Below, piece after piece: positions 27,833 to 37,223 of a stretch of 64,000 nucleotides of DNA (position 1 is its first letter; each line of letters starts with the position of its first letter). The notes under the pieces are model-generated. The model was not told the DNA's origin. It saw only the letters and a list, made by a program, of their open reading frames with translations, and did no database searches. The position numbers and the translations under genes were made by a program. The stretch lies in NCBI RefSeq assembly GCF_011065935.2, contig NZ_JAAMNH020000001.1:1075001-1139000 (forward strand). Reading direction: 5' to 3'. This stretch comes from Clostridium estertheticum. Its GTDB lineage: Bacteria > Bacillota > Clostridia > Clostridiales > Clostridiaceae.

Positions 27833-28307
27833 GTACTGAACCAGTGTTTTGTTTTTATTTATTAATTTGCAATTCAAACTTGAGGTGAGGTTAATAATGC
27901 TCTATGCATATAAATTGTAGTGGATTTATTATTTTCCTTAGTGTGTATATAAGAATATTTAGTATTTCTATTTTTATTAATGCCGCTAAGAAAAATTGGG
28001 TAGAAAAGTTGGATGGGTTTTTGAAGTTTAATGATACGGACGACCTCCTGTAACTACTTTCGACTCTCTTTTCTATTGCAGCCATGGTTACACCTTGGGG
28101 GGCGATAATGAAAATTTATTAAGTCATGGGCAAACTAATTTAAATAGAGATGGAAAATATCAAGGAATAATTGTAAGTATTTAATGGAGAATGAGGTAAA
28201 GATGTTTATATAGAGCAAGTCATGGATCAAATAAAAAAACAGTAATATAAAATTGTTGCAATAGTCACTTCATAAGGTATGAGTTTTGATACTTATTAAC
28301 CTTGTTT

Positions 28308-28520
28308 AATTTGGGGGCCGCTGGGGACTATTTGGGGACTACAGACACAAGAAAACGTTAAAAAGCACCAAAAGTTATAAAAGGTACTATGTTAACGTTG
28401 TTGATATATCAAAGGTTGTAAAGAGATAGGAAGAGTTACAAATCACTATCTAGAAGACTACGAACCAGTTGGCAGGATGCCGACCAACCTTAAAAGATTT
28501 TAACAGAATGAAGAAATTCA
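28308..28520 (+). other. Integrase-tail and tRNA-like scar
   Basis: One frame reads LIWGPLGTIWGLQTQENV and then KKHQKL and a stop, which resembles the variable tail of clostridial tyrosine integrases. It is followed 130 bp later by ACGAACCAGTTGG, as at 42925. No catalytic integrase residues remain, so this is only a suggestion of a former element end. Confidence 0.35.
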
Positions 28521-28692
28521 GTGGATATCAAATACTCGACTTTCTTCGGGTTGCCCACGTGGTCTTTGTAAAATACCAGTTTTTACTAAGAACTCGGAGG
28601 TCCTAACATAATTTTTGTGCTATAATGTAGAATAAATAATAAAATCAAATTTTTTACAATCAGTTTAAGTATGATAAAGGAGAATGAAAATT

Positions 28693-29574
28693 ATGAAAAT
28701 TAAATCATTTATATCAAAAGTACTCATTGCATCATTAGCATTAGGTGTTATTTTTACATCATATCCTGGTGTTTCAGTATTTGCAGATTCATTTAAGTCT
28801 GTTACTCTAGGTGTTGATTTAAGCGATACTCAAAAAAATGAAATGTTAAAATACTTTGAAGTAACTAAAAATGATGCCAATATATTAGAAATTACTTCAA
28901 AAGAAGAGCATACATACTTAGGAAAAATTGCATCAGAAGCTCAACTTGGTAATAAATCAATATCATGTTCTTATATTGAGCCAACAGAAAAAGGTGGATT
29001 AAAGGTAGTTACTAATAATCTTACTTGGGTTAATGATGGAATGATAAAAAATGCATTAATTACAGCTGGTATTGAAAATGCTAATGTTAAAGCATCTGCA
29101 CCATTTGAAGTGTCAGGAACTGCTGCTCTTGCTGGAATATTAAAAGGCTTTGAAAGCAGTAGCGCAGGAAAAAAGATTGATGAAAATAAAAAAGAAGCTG
29201 CCAATAAAGAATTAGTTACTACTGGAGATATTGCTGAAAAAATAGGACAAAATGATGCTTCTAACTTAATGAATGATATAAAAAAAGATGTAATAAAAGA
29301 AAAACCTAAAACAGACCAAGAAATAAATAAAATAGTAGATACGGCTATTAAAGAATATAAAGGTAAATTATCAGATCAAGATGTAACTAACATAAAAGAT
29401 GTAATGAGCAAAATAAATTCATTAGACCTTAACTACAATAACTTAAAAGACCAATTAAATGATGTAACTAATCAATTAAAAGATAAATTAAGTAGTACTG
29501 AAGCTAAAGGTTTCTTTGCTAAATTATCAAGAATGTTTTCTAATTTATTGGATTCAATAAAAAGTGTGTTCTGA
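28693..29574 (+). CDS. DUF1002 (YpuA-like) secreted protein
   Basis: I prefer ATG 28693, which is 10 bp after AAGGAGA; the ATG at 28684 is too close to that site. The product has about 293 residues with a signal peptide ending SVFA near residue 34. The DUF1002 core is visible: SVTLGVDLSDTQKNEML, KSISCSYIEP, LTWVNDGMIKNALITAGI and VKASAPFEVSGTAALAGI. The tail is a charged helical region ending in a short amphipathic segment. DUF1002 proteins are exported and of unknown function, often constitutively made in Firmicutes. It is monocistronic with its own terminator. Confidence 0.85.
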   Translation: MKIKSFISKVLIASLALGVIFTSYPGVSVFADSFKSVTLGVDLSDTQKNEMLKYFEVTKNDANILEITSKEEHTYLGKIASEAQLGNKSISCSYIEPTEKGGLKVVTNNLTWVNDGMIKNALITAGIENANVKASAPFEVSGTAALAGILKGFESSSAGKKIDENKKEAANKELVTTGDIAEKIGQNDASNLMNDIKKDVIKEKPKTDQEINKIVDTAIKEYKGKLSDQDVTNIKDVMSKINSLDLNYNNLKDQLNDVTNQLKDKLSSTEAKGFFAKLSRMFSNLLDSIKSVF

Positions 29575-29601
29575 AAATAGCAAAAAATAAGTTGTACAAT
29601 T

Positions 29602-29631
29602 ATCATCCTATTAATTTAGGGTGATTTTTTT
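29602..29631 (+). terminator. Terminator of DUF1002 gene
   Basis: ATCATCCT pairs with AGGGTGAT (one G-T pair), followed by a run of seven Ts. Confidence 0.75.
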
Positions 29632-29705
29632 ATAAATTTAATAATTATAGAGATTTCGGCTTTTAGTATTTTTTTTTATACTTTTATAGTTTATGGTATA
29701 CTTTT

Positions 29706-30503
29706 AAAAATTATCAATTCTAAAAGATTTAAAATCCACCAATTCTTGCTTTTTTAGGGTCTCACCATCTAAATTTGAAGAAAATGATGGAATTGAGATT
29801 GTAAATGCAATAAAAAGTTCTGTTATTAGTCCAACATATAAAGAATATAATGATAAAAAATATATGCGTAGGCCCAAAGTTTATATAACAAAAGGTGATA
29901 TAGTAACTGTTCCAGAAGAATCAGAGCTAGATATAGCAGAACAGACTAAAAAAGTAATTAATCAAGGAATAGTAGAAGTAGAAACAACTCATGATGAAAT
30001 TCAATGGTTATTGTTAAATTTAGGCTCGCAGATGGGTCTTGATGTATGGGTTGCAAAAAATGATAAAAATAAAAAATATAATGGTAATAAATTTCAAGAC
30101 ATAAAGAATATTAGAAATGATTTGCCAAGACAATTTGATGATGCAACAAATAAAACAATAGAAATGATTGATGTAATATGGCTACAAGGGGATGCCTTTA
30201 TTGCTGCGTTCGAGGTTGAGCATACCACTGCTATTTATTCAGGGTTGTTGAGAATGTCAGATCTAGTGAGTATGCAGCCTAATATAAAAATTGACCTTTA
30301 CATAGTTGCACCAGATGAACGAAGGTACAAGGTATTTAGTGAAATAAATAGGCCTACGTTCGCTAAATTAAAGTCACCGTTGCCTAAGATATGCAAATTT
30401 ATTCCTTACTCAGAATTAAAAACTTCAAGAGTTTAAAAATGTGTTACATTGCTTAAAACCAGAATTTATTGAAGAAATAGCAGAAAGCTGCGAACAGGTT
30501 TAA
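29706..30503 (+). pseudogene. PD-(D/E)XK-like nuclease, truncated and frameshifted
   Basis: The main frame has an ATG at 29864 but is open upstream to 29706 (KFEENDGIEIVNAIKSS and so on) without a start codon, so the 5' end is lost. It contains MIDVIWLQGDAFIAAFEVEH, the spacing of a PD-(D/E)XK core with D and ExE, followed by TTAIYSGLLRMSDLV. This combination occurs in restriction-type proteins. After FIPYSELK a frameshift at the A-run 30418-30422 is needed to continue as LQEFKNVLHCLKPEFIEEI and AESCEQV to the stop at 30501-30503. If the frameshift is a sequencing error the C terminus would be intact. Confidence 0.6.
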
Positions 30504-30638
30504 ATATCTCCCCCCACTAGTTTTATTATTAGTGATGATAGCACTCGCTAACTCTTTCGGAAAAGCGCCCAGGTGACGCAAATAAATTGGGGTATAAATT
30601 TTTAATTAAAAATAGAAGCTCATGGCACAGCATTTAGT

Positions 30639-30662
30639 AAAAAGGATAACTTTATCCTTTTT
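30639..30662 (+). terminator. Hairpin with T-tract in scar region
   Basis: AAAAAGGATA pairs with TATCCTTTTT over a 4-nt loop. It could end transcripts from the broken nuclease gene. Confidence 0.45.
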
Positions 30663-30781
30663 AATTTTAATAACATGTTGTATAATACATTATATGAGAA
30701 CGTACGTTTGTAAGAATGCAATGTATAAATAATATCAAAGCCGATAGTCCAGTTTGCTGACATTATAAAAATATTATACAC

Positions 30782-31017
30782 TTTACAGATGAAGATATAG
30801 AGTTTTGGTATGCAAGAGAATTGCAAAAGGATCTTGAATACACACAATAGAGAAATTTTAATCAAATTATAGATAAAGCAAAAGTTGCTTGTGATATTAG
30901 TAATAATAATGTGCTAGACCATTTTGCTGACGCCAGCAATATGGTTGAATTAGGCTCTGGTGCTCAAAATTTATATTATTATGCAACAAAAAGTATTTCA
31001 ACAACAAGGAGAACATT
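30782..31017 (+). pseudogene. DinD-like (DNA-damage-inducible protein D) fragment
   Basis: The frame reads FTDEDIEFWYARELQKDLEY, TQ, a TAG stop at 30848-30850, then RNFNQIIDKAKVACDISNNN and HFADASNMVELGSGAQ. This is the N-terminal BRO-like part of DinD, where TAG replaces the conserved Trp codon of the QWRNF segment. Both the start and the C-terminal half are missing, and the frame runs into the ribosome site of the radical SAM gene. DinD genes are SOS-induced and often mobile. Confidence 0.65.
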
Positions 31018-31896
31018 ATGCATGAAACAGAGGTAAAAGGTATTTTATCAGCTCAAAATGGAATAAATATATATCGTGGCTGTACTCATGGCTGCATTTA
31101 TTGTGATTCAAGAAGCAAATGCTATCAGATGCATCATGACTTTGAGGATATAGAGGTAAAGCTTAATGCACTGAAAGTTTTAGAGGATGGCCTACGAAGA
31201 AAAAGAAAGAAATGTATGATAGGCACTGGGGCAATGAGTGATCCATACATTCACCTGGACGAAAAACTTGGGAATACTAGAAAGTGTATTGAACTTATTC
31301 ATTCCTATGGATTTGGACTGGCCATACAGACCAAGTCCGCAAGAATTTTAAGGGATCTGGATTTACTCAAAAAAATTAATGAGAACACAAAGTGTGTAGT
31401 TCAGATGACCTTTACGACTTTTGATGAAGAACTGTGTAAAATTATAGAACCCAATGTAAGCACTACAAGAGAACGGTTTGAAGTGTTAAAGATAATGCGT
31501 GATAACGGAATCCCCACGGTAGCTTGGCTCAGTCCTATTTTGCCATTTATCAATGATACAGAGGAAAATATCCGGGGAATTCTGGATTATTGTATAGAAG
31601 CGAAGGTACATGGCATTATTTGTTTTGGCATGGGATTAACCTTAAGAGAAGGAAACAGGGAATATTTCTATAAAATGCTGGATGAGCATTTTCCAGGAAT
31701 GAAGGATCGATATGTAGAAAAATATAACTATGCATATCAGTTACCAAGTCCTAGTAACGACAGTTTGATGAATATTTTTAAAACAACCTGTAAATCCCAT
31801 GGTATATTGTGTGATGTTGATGAATGCTTCAATTATCTTCATAAATTCGAGGAAAAATTTGAGCATGAGCAGTTAATGCTGCCTGGACTAGATTAG
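31018..31896 (+). CDS. SPL-family radical SAM protein
   Basis: A 292-residue cytoplasmic protein; ATG 31018 follows AAGGAGA. The N-terminal RGCTHGCIYCDSRS carries the CxxxCxxC that binds the 4Fe-4S/SAM cluster. TGAMSDPYIHLDE and IQTKSARILRDLDLL are typical of the Rv2578c/spore-photoproduct-lyase-like subgroup. WLSPILPFINDTEENI is also family-like. The substrate of this subgroup is unknown. It is intact even though it lies among broken genes, and the neighbours give no clue. Confidence 0.85.
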   Translation: MHETEVKGILSAQNGINIYRGCTHGCIYCDSRSKCYQMHHDFEDIEVKLNALKVLEDGLRRKRKKCMIGTGAMSDPYIHLDEKLGNTRKCIELIHSYGFGLAIQTKSARILRDLDLLKKINENTKCVVQMTFTTFDEELCKIIEPNVSTTRERFEVLKIMRDNGIPTVAWLSPILPFINDTEENIRGILDYCIEAKVHGIICFGMGLTLREGNREYFYKMLDEHFPGMKDRYVEKYNYAYQLPSPSNDSLMNIFKTTCKSHGILCDVDECFNYLHKFEEKFEHEQLMLPGLD

Positions 31897-31966
31897 CTAA
31901 CTAATTGCATTATTTTGTTTTGATTTTCTTACCTCCACTTTGATATCTAAATCAACTACGAATTAA

Positions 31967-32005
31967 TGCCCTCATTTCGCTTCTAGGTGAAATGAGGGCA
32001 TTATT
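31967..32005. terminator. Bidirectional stem-loop terminator
   Basis: TGCCCTCATTTC pairs with GAAATGAGGGCA, followed by TTATTAT. It lies 3' of the plus-strand radical SAM gene and also 3' of the minus-strand operon. Confidence 0.7.
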
Positions 32006-32125
32006 ATGGAAAAATTCTCCGTTAATTTTCAAATTCTACAATTATGTTGACGACAATACAAGGTGATTAACATACTTGCTGCCTTATTCCAATATCAAAT
32101 TAGATTTAAGAAGCATCATATGTAG

Positions 32126-32154
32126 AAAAACCAGGGCTTTAGTTCCCCTGGTTT
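32126..32154 (-). terminator. Terminator of DUF4173 operon
   Basis: On the minus strand AAACCAGGG pairs with CCCTGGTTT and is followed by TTTCT. It overlaps the last codons of the DUF4173 gene (stop at 32139). Confidence 0.7.
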
Positions 32155-33620
32155 AATAATTTTCTAGTTTTGTTTTTACTAAAATTAAATTCAGTCCATG
32201 AATTTTCTTTATCAAGCACTTCTTTTCTGTATTTCAAATTTTTATCAATAACCATTTTTATATTGCTATCGCTCTTATCCCTCAGTTCAATCAAGTAAGG
32301 AACGGCTTCAAAAGACAATGAAGTCAAATAATAAGCATCCAGCTTGCCGGTTTCATTATAGCGCTCTATATTTTTTCTGGCTATAAACCCATCCATATTA
32401 AGATAGTTTATTAGTGTATACATAATTATGGTTATCACAACTATGCTTTTTACTATAGGAATTTTTTTGCACCAAATGCCAGCACCCACAACCAGGCACA
32501 GTATGAAAAGTAGCAGCATAAATAAATGCACTGATATCCTTAAAAAAGTATATCCAAAAGCAGCCTCATACAAAGTTAGCTTAAAATTAGCAGAAAAAAG
32601 CATATTTAAGGTAAATGCTACAAGCACAGTTAAAAGAAGATTTGCTATCTTTAAAAGCCTTTTATTATCTTTTTTTATATATTTCAGGCAGCTTAGCACT
32701 ATTATAAAATTGATAAAGGTAACTGCGGCCAGCTCAAAGAAGCCTTTTCTAGCATATTCTGCATAGGTAAAATTAGCAGGCAGTGCTATATTATCTCCAC
32801 CATAAAGATAAGAAAATTGAATCATTGTGAAAATCAGATACAGTATATTTAAAGCAACCAATACAGTTATTATTGTAACGGTCTCCCACCGCGCATCAGG
32901 GGCTGAGAGGCTCTTCTCAATTGTTTTTTCCTCACTCTTAAAGCTCCAAATATAACCAAATAAATAGAAGGTTATAAATAAAATAATTATGGTATGTGGT
33001 ACAAACTCTTCTATATTTATATTATTTAAAATCTCTGTGAGGTTAGTAAAGTAGTAGCCAAAAACCATATCTGCAGAACTTAAAAGTAATATTAAAATCA
33101 CAAGCAAAGGCAAGGAAACAAGTATGCCAATCAATATATGCTTTTTTCCTTCCTCCATTTTAACAGTTCTTTCTATATTTATTGAAGCTTTAATAATTTT
33201 AAAGGGCTTGCTAATATTTTTAAATACATTTACTATGCCTTTTCTTAATATTTCAACTATAAAGCTGCCTTTATCCCATTTAAGGCTTGGCTTCACTATT
33301 AAAATTGAGCTTGCAACCATAAGAAATGAAACTGTTAAAATATTAAAAAAATAAAATATTTCCACTGTATGAACTGCAAAGCTAAAGGACAGCAAAGCAA
33401 TTGGAATAAGTAAAAACCACCCAAAGCTTTTTACGAAGCTTATTCGGTCTCTTGTGGACCATAAGAAGAATCCAATACACAGCCCTATGAATATGAAGTA
33501 TGATATACCAAAGGCCTTATCAATAAATAATCTATCAAATACAATCCCTATCAGCAGTGAAAATAACAGGCAGTATAGGTCTTCTTTAGTTTTAGGTTCC
33601 ATAGTTTCATTAATTTCCAT
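32139..33620 (-). CDS. DUF4173 (DUF4153-like) multipass membrane protein
   Basis: A 493-residue integral membrane protein with about twelve hydrophobic helices. The FSYLYGGDN and YAEYARKGFFELAAVTFIN segments are the recognisable core of DUF4173. A cytoplasmic segment with many Lys lies near residues 120-160. Its function is unknown in general. It is last in a three-gene minus-strand operon with a Cro-like regulator (15 bp upstream) and a DUF2975 protein, a recurrent trio in Firmicutes. Confidence 0.85.
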   Translation of the reverse strand: MEINETMEPKTKEDLYCLLFSLLIGIVFDRLFIDKAFGISYFIFIGLCIGFFLWSTRDRISFVKSFGWFLLIPIALLSFSFAVHTVEIFYFFNILTVSFLMVASSILIVKPSLKWDKGSFIVEILRKGIVNVFKNISKPFKIIKASINIERTVKMEEGKKHILIGILVSLPLLVILILLLSSADMVFGYYFTNLTEILNNINIEEFVPHTIIILFITFYLFGYIWSFKSEEKTIEKSLSAPDARWETVTIITVLVALNILYLIFTMIQFSYLYGGDNIALPANFTYAEYARKGFFELAAVTFINFIIVLSCLKYIKKDNKRLLKIANLLLTVLVAFTLNMLFSANFKLTLYEAAFGYTFLRISVHLFMLLLFILCLVVGAGIWCKKIPIVKSIVVITIIMYTLINYLNMDGFIARKNIERYNETGKLDAYYLTSLSFEAVPYLIELRDKSDSNIKMVIDKNLKYRKEVLDKENSWTEFNFSKNKTRKLLNQGN

Positions 33621-33634
33621 TTTAAACCCCCCTT

Positions 33635-33841
33635 TTATTCCTCTCTAAACTCTAAAATATCTCCCGGCTGACATTTAAGCTCCCTGCATATAGCCTCCAG
33701 TGTAGAAAACCTTATAGCCTTTGCCTTTCCGGTTTTTAATATGGATAAATTTGCATTGGTTATTCCAACCTTTTCAGCCAGTTCATTAAGCGAGATTTTG
33801 CGTATTGCCATCATTACGTCAAGGTTTACAATTATAGCCAT
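33635..33841 (-). CDS. Small XRE/Cro-like regulator (YozG type)
   Basis: A 68-residue protein consisting of one helix-turn-helix: VNLDVMMAIRKISLNELAEK, VGITNANLSILKTGK and FSTLEAICRELKCQPGDIL. YozG-type proteins are regularly paired with DUF2975 proteins. It probably binds the TATCAATA repeats in the operon promoter at 34412-34456 and regulates itself. Confidence 0.9.
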   Translation of the reverse strand: MAIIVNLDVMMAIRKISLNELAEKVGITNANLSILKTGKAKAIRFSTLEAICRELKCQPGDILEFREE

Positions 33842-33860
33842 AATAATCCTCCTTTAGTAC

Positions 33861-34355
33861 CTAAACCGTGAAATCATTTTCTTCTTTTACTTCTACGGCC
33901 TGCTTGTATATTTGAGCAAGTATCAAAACAAAGCACCCTGCAAAGAAGAATATCAAGAATTCCGTATCTGTGTGTATGCCCGTTGGACCTATCTCTATTA
34001 ATCTAAAGCTTTTAAACTGATTATTATAAAAGAAATTTATTAAATAGCATATAGTTATAATAAAGCAGCTTAAAGCTATATTCTTTAGACTTTTCACAAT
34101 ACCCATATTAAAGGGTCCTGCCTTTATAACAGACTTTAAAATCTTTCTAAGACAGTAAAGAATAAATACCAAGGAAGAAGTCCCAATAAAAAACAATATA
34201 CAGTTTACTATATATTTTTTATTTGCTGCCTCAATATCCCCTGGAGTTAATGTGCTTATTATTAAACTTATAAAGGTTAATACCCCAAAAGCAATAAGCA
34301 CATTTAATACAATTATCAAAAATCTTGTCATAGAATTATATTTGTTCTCTTTCAT
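33861..34355 (-). CDS. DUF2975 membrane protein
   Basis: A 164-residue protein with four transmembrane helices (about 10-30, 48-66, 92-112 and 130-150). The PFNMGIVKSLKNIALSCF segment is typical of DUF2975. It is the first gene of the operon and 19 bp upstream of the XRE gene. The biochemical role of the family is unknown; the constant pairing with the regulator suggests it modulates regulator activity at the membrane. Confidence 0.85.
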   Translation of the reverse strand: MKENKYNSMTRFLIIVLNVLIAFGVLTFISLIISTLTPGDIEAANKKYIVNCILFFIGTSSLVFILYCLRKILKSVIKAGPFNMGIVKSLKNIALSCFIITICYLINFFYNNQFKSFRLIEIGPTGIHTDTEFLIFFFAGCFVLILAQIYKQAVEVKEENDFTV

Positions 34356-34411
34356 AAATCACTACCTCCATTTACAATTTTCTAATTACATCATACTACG
34401 TCCTCTCAATA

Positions 34412-34456
34412 ATATCAATAATTATTTATTGTTTATCAATAAAATATTATTGATAT
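34412..34456 (-). promoter_or_regulatory. TATCAATA inverted repeats in DUF2975 promoter
   Basis: ATATCAATAAT (34412-34422) is inverted as ATTATTGATAT (34446-34456), and a further TATCAATA sits between them near 34434. Three copies of one motif within 45 bp directly upstream of the operon suggest regulator binding sites. Confidence 0.55.
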
Positions 34457-34519
34457 AAGGAAGCCACTAAGAGGTATATTAGGTTAAGTAAAGGGCTAGA
34501 CTTGTACATACCTAAGTGA

Positions 34520-35225
34520 TATCAATTGGGTGAGAGCTACTTCAGGATGGCATCAATGCAGCCTCAAATTGAGGAAAAAGATAGATATGAAAGAAAAATT
34601 ATTGCTTGGCTTGAACTTGTAGCAGCAAGCAGTAAAGAAAAGACAGCTTCTATGGCAAAATTAGATTTATCAGCAATGTATAGGGCTAAAAAAGAGTATA
34701 AAAAAGCTCAAGAATTATTAGATAAAATTCCAGAAGTAGAGGTGGATAAAAAAAATTGAACAGGCATTATTATTTGAAAGTAGCGGGAAAATTGATGAAG
34801 CTTATGGCATTTATGAAGGCAAATTAAGGGGAAATGCTCATGAAACATTTGCTGCTTTAGCTTTTATAATAACGCTGTTATATAAAGAAAAGAAATTTAG
34901 TGAAGCAGAAGAATACATAGAGCGTGCTAAAAAGGTTGCTGATGTATTTGATTTAGGAGCATACCATAAATATCAATTAGATTTATCTTTAGCAAGAGAA
35001 AAACAGGATAAAGAAAAAGCTATAGAAATGATTATAAATATGGTAAATGAAGCAAGTAGCATGGATAATTCTATGAAGTCAAAACTATATAAGCATATGA
35101 AATTTAATGTGACCAACAGTTGGGACAAAGATAAATATGAAAGATTAGTAAAAGGGGTATTTAAAAAAGATAAAACCCTTGATTTTGTCAAAAATGATTC
35201 TAGGATAAAATTGTTGTTGGAATAA
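34520..35225 (+). pseudogene. TPR-type regulator C-terminal part, frameshifted
   Basis: The frame starts abruptly after a stop at 34517 and reads LGESYFRMASMQPQIEEKDR and helical repeats (KLDLSAMYRAKKEYKKAQEL). At an eight-A run (34748-34755) it shifts frame and goes on as IEQALLFESSGKIDEAYGIY, LLYKEKKFSEAEEYIERAKK and so on to a stop at 35225. Together these resemble the tetratricopeptide C-terminal domain of XRE-TPR regulators such as those paired with small peptides. The DNA-binding N terminus is gone. Confidence 0.6.
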
Positions 35226-35447
35226 CACTAAAGTTGGTAAAAAGAGTTGAGTGTATCAGTTTTCATGAATGATACTTTCCATGAAATATGAAAATGTAAT
35301 GTGTGTATTTAGTCTGCACATGTTTTTTAATGATTGGTATAATATTATTTACGATGTATAAATTGCTATAGATTTTACCAATACATATATTTGCAAGGTT
35401 GATTTGTTGCTTTATTATTAGAAATAAAGCAGAGAGGGGATTATCTT

Positions 35448-35789
35448 ATGAAATTAAATATCAAAAAAAATCCACATATAATATGCTTTATACTTTTTAT
35501 TACCATAAATTTTTTAATAAATTGGTTCGTTATTGACACTTCAACTTTTCCAACAATTTCTTTTGTTTTTAATGTAGGTGCATTGATATTAACATTAGCA
35601 TTTATACCTAAATATAAAAACAAATATGTATTGCCAGTGTTTATATCTGTTTTCTTATTTAATATGTTTAATGTTTTTGGTTATATGCACTACTTACCAT
35701 CTATAAATCCAATAGGGTCACTTATAACTGGTATTATCGTGATATTCTTTGCTTCTAAAGCGATAGATAGAACTCTAATAATTAAATAA
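35448..35789 (+). CDS. Small four-helix membrane protein, unknown
   Basis: A 113-residue protein preceded by GAGAGGGG. Four hydrophobic helices are visible: IICFILFITINFLINWFV, ISFVFNVGALILTLAFI, VLPVFISVFLFNMFNVFGY and GSLITGIIVIFFA. I do not recognise a family. It has its own terminator, so it is a stand-alone unit placed after a decayed TPR gene. Confidence 0.65.
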   Translation: MKLNIKKNPHIICFILFITINFLINWFVIDTSTFPTISFVFNVGALILTLAFIPKYKNKYVLPVFISVFLFNMFNVFGYMHYLPSINPIGSLITGIIVIFFASKAIDRTLIIK

Positions 35790-35794
35790 TAAAG

Positions 35795-35827
35795 AAAAAG
35801 GACCAGAGATTAATCTAGTCCTTTTTT
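35795..35827 (+). terminator. Rho-independent terminator
   Basis: AAAAAGGAC pairs with GTCCTTTTT, followed by a further T, ending the small membrane protein gene. Confidence 0.75.
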
Positions 35828-35831
35828 ACGT

Positions 35832-35957
35832 TCTATAAGTAGCTATAATATTGTTTGCCACTATAAATTTTCCAAGCAGTTAATAATCCAAGTTGTGATT
35901 CACTTTGATGAAAAGTTACTCCAGTGTATCCACCATTTGCATTAGCCATGTTTATAT
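35832..35957 (-). pseudogene. C-terminal fragment of unknown gene
   Basis: The minus strand encodes MANANGGYTGVTFHQSESQL and then GLLTAWKIYSGKQYYSYL and a stop. It has no ribosome site and is cut off at its 5' end. The family is not recognised. Confidence 0.35.
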
Positions 35958-36071
35958 AGTAAGTATTTAAAGCTAGGAATAAATGCCGTAAAATTTATTA
36001 AATAATACGGTATTTTTAAGGGATTATTCGGTTTTATTAGTTGTGACGCATAATATGAATATTGTTCATTA

Positions 36072-36323
36072 TTACTCTTTATCTCTATTTTCTATTTCAA
36101 TAATAGTCATGATAGAGTAATTGGCTAAATCTAATAGCGTATCTATAATGCTCTCGTCTTTTACTTCAGCATCCTGCTTAATTAATTGCTTATATCTTCG
36201 CAATTTATCTTCTAATCTAATTGCAGGCATAATAAGACCATACTCTTGAAATCCCTCGCTAAAACTATCTCCATAATCTTTATTCTTTGCGGTAAACCCT
36301 TTTGCTACGCCGCTGCTGGTACA
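36072..36323 (-). pseudogene. DUF1599 fragment (phage-type)
   Basis: The minus strand reads AKNKDYGDSFSEGFQEYG, LIMPAIRLEDKLRRYKQLI and DESIIDTLLDLANYSIMTI to a stop. This is the core of DUF1599 proteins, typical of phages and integrative elements. The 5' end is lost just upstream of 36323, where the frame meets a stop. It is probably a prophage relic. Confidence 0.65.
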
Positions 36324-36626
36324 GTATTAATGACACTTATATAGGGCTGTTATAATGATTAACAAACAATAATTTGCTATAGGTACGACTTAGGGTGTTA
36401 ATACATATAGATAAGATTAATATTTTTTATTAAAGGTTATGTCGAAATATTATTGAAGTGCGACGTAAAAACACCCCAAAATTCAAATATGAATAATGCG
36501 GTGTTCTAGTAAACTATTCGTTTTTTGTAGTTGAGTCGTTAAATGAAAAATCCACGAACTAGTGTTAGACCTGGATCTTCGAGCGATGATTGTACTACAA
36601 TTCTTTAAATATTTTCAACTCCAATT
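36324..36626. other. Intergenic stretch, no gene
   Basis: AT-rich; two loosely similar strings (near 36020 and 36520, ttattagttgtgacg and tttgtagttgagtcg) hint at an old duplication or element ends. Nothing coding is supported. Confidence 0.4.
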
Positions 36627-37223
36627 CTATTTAAACATTTTATATACTTCTTCTACATTAACTACTTCGCTTCTTCCAAAGCTAAGTAATGCTAGTCCCA
36701 TTTTCTTTCTTTCTAAATTGAAAGATGCTGTAGTTTCAATTGGCACAATGCAGTTATAATTTAAAGAAAAAGCATGGCTACAAGTTTCAAATACACAAAC
36801 ATCTGTTGCAGCTCCAACAATTATTAAATTTTTTATGTTTTTACCTTTCAGTATTTCATCTAAATTTGTATTGAAAAATGCATCCCATCTATTTTTTACT
36901 ACCAACTCTTCCCCATCTCGAGGTGCTAAAGGGGGAATGATTTCTGCGTCTAAAGAGCCCTTAATAAAATGCTTGTACTTCCTTACTTCAAACCTTTCAC
37001 TAAGCATTTTCCAGTCACTAAAGTCTTCATTATATTCGGTTTTAACATTAACAACTAGCATCCCATTTTCATTAAAGTAGTCCTTTAATTTTACCATTGG
37101 CGTTACTATATCTTCTTGCTTTGTTACATCAACATTTAGCATCTTTACCAGTGAACCATCTGGAGCCCCACCACCATATTGCATATCAATTACTATTAAT
37201 GCAGTTTCCCATTTATTCAACAT
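36627..37223 (-). CDS. Isochorismatase-family cysteine hydrolase
   Basis: A 198-residue enzyme with a good ribosome site (AAAGGAG) before ATG 37223. Catalytic triad residues are visible as Asp13 (LIVIDMQ), Lys110 (VVKNRWDAF) and Cys143 (GAATDVCVFETC). The family includes isochorismatases, nicotinamidases and N-carbamoyl amidohydrolases. The substrate is not clear from neighbours. A second, more distant member lies at 50464. Confidence 0.85.
   Translation of the reverse strand: MLNKWETALIVIDMQYGGGAPDGSLVKMLNVDVTKQEDIVTPMVKLKDYFNENGMLVVNVKTEYNEDFSDWKMLSERFEVRKYKHFIKGSLDAEIIPPLAPRDGEELVVKNRWDAFFNTNLDEILKGKNIKNLIIVGAATDVCVFETCSHAFSLNYNCIVPIETTASFNLERKKMGLALLSFGRSEVVNVEEVYKMFK

Larger units (their letters stand above)
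27624..28692. other. 1-kb scar region between LRR and DUF1002 genes
   Basis: No intact gene. Contents: a 37-bp block repeated at 42805 (listed), a tRNA-3'-half-like string at 27806-27832, a hydrophilic peptide trace near 28100-28250 (GGDNENLLSHGQTNLNRDG in one frame) of unknown origin, and an integrase-tail-like trace at 28308-28380. Everything is out of frame or without starts, so this reads as repeated insertion and excision of integrative elements. Confidence 0.5.

Noticed and set aside
34526..34759. Intact 77-residue gene
   Set aside because: The reading continues in another frame after an A-run as the rest of a TPR domain, so it is part of a larger broken gene.
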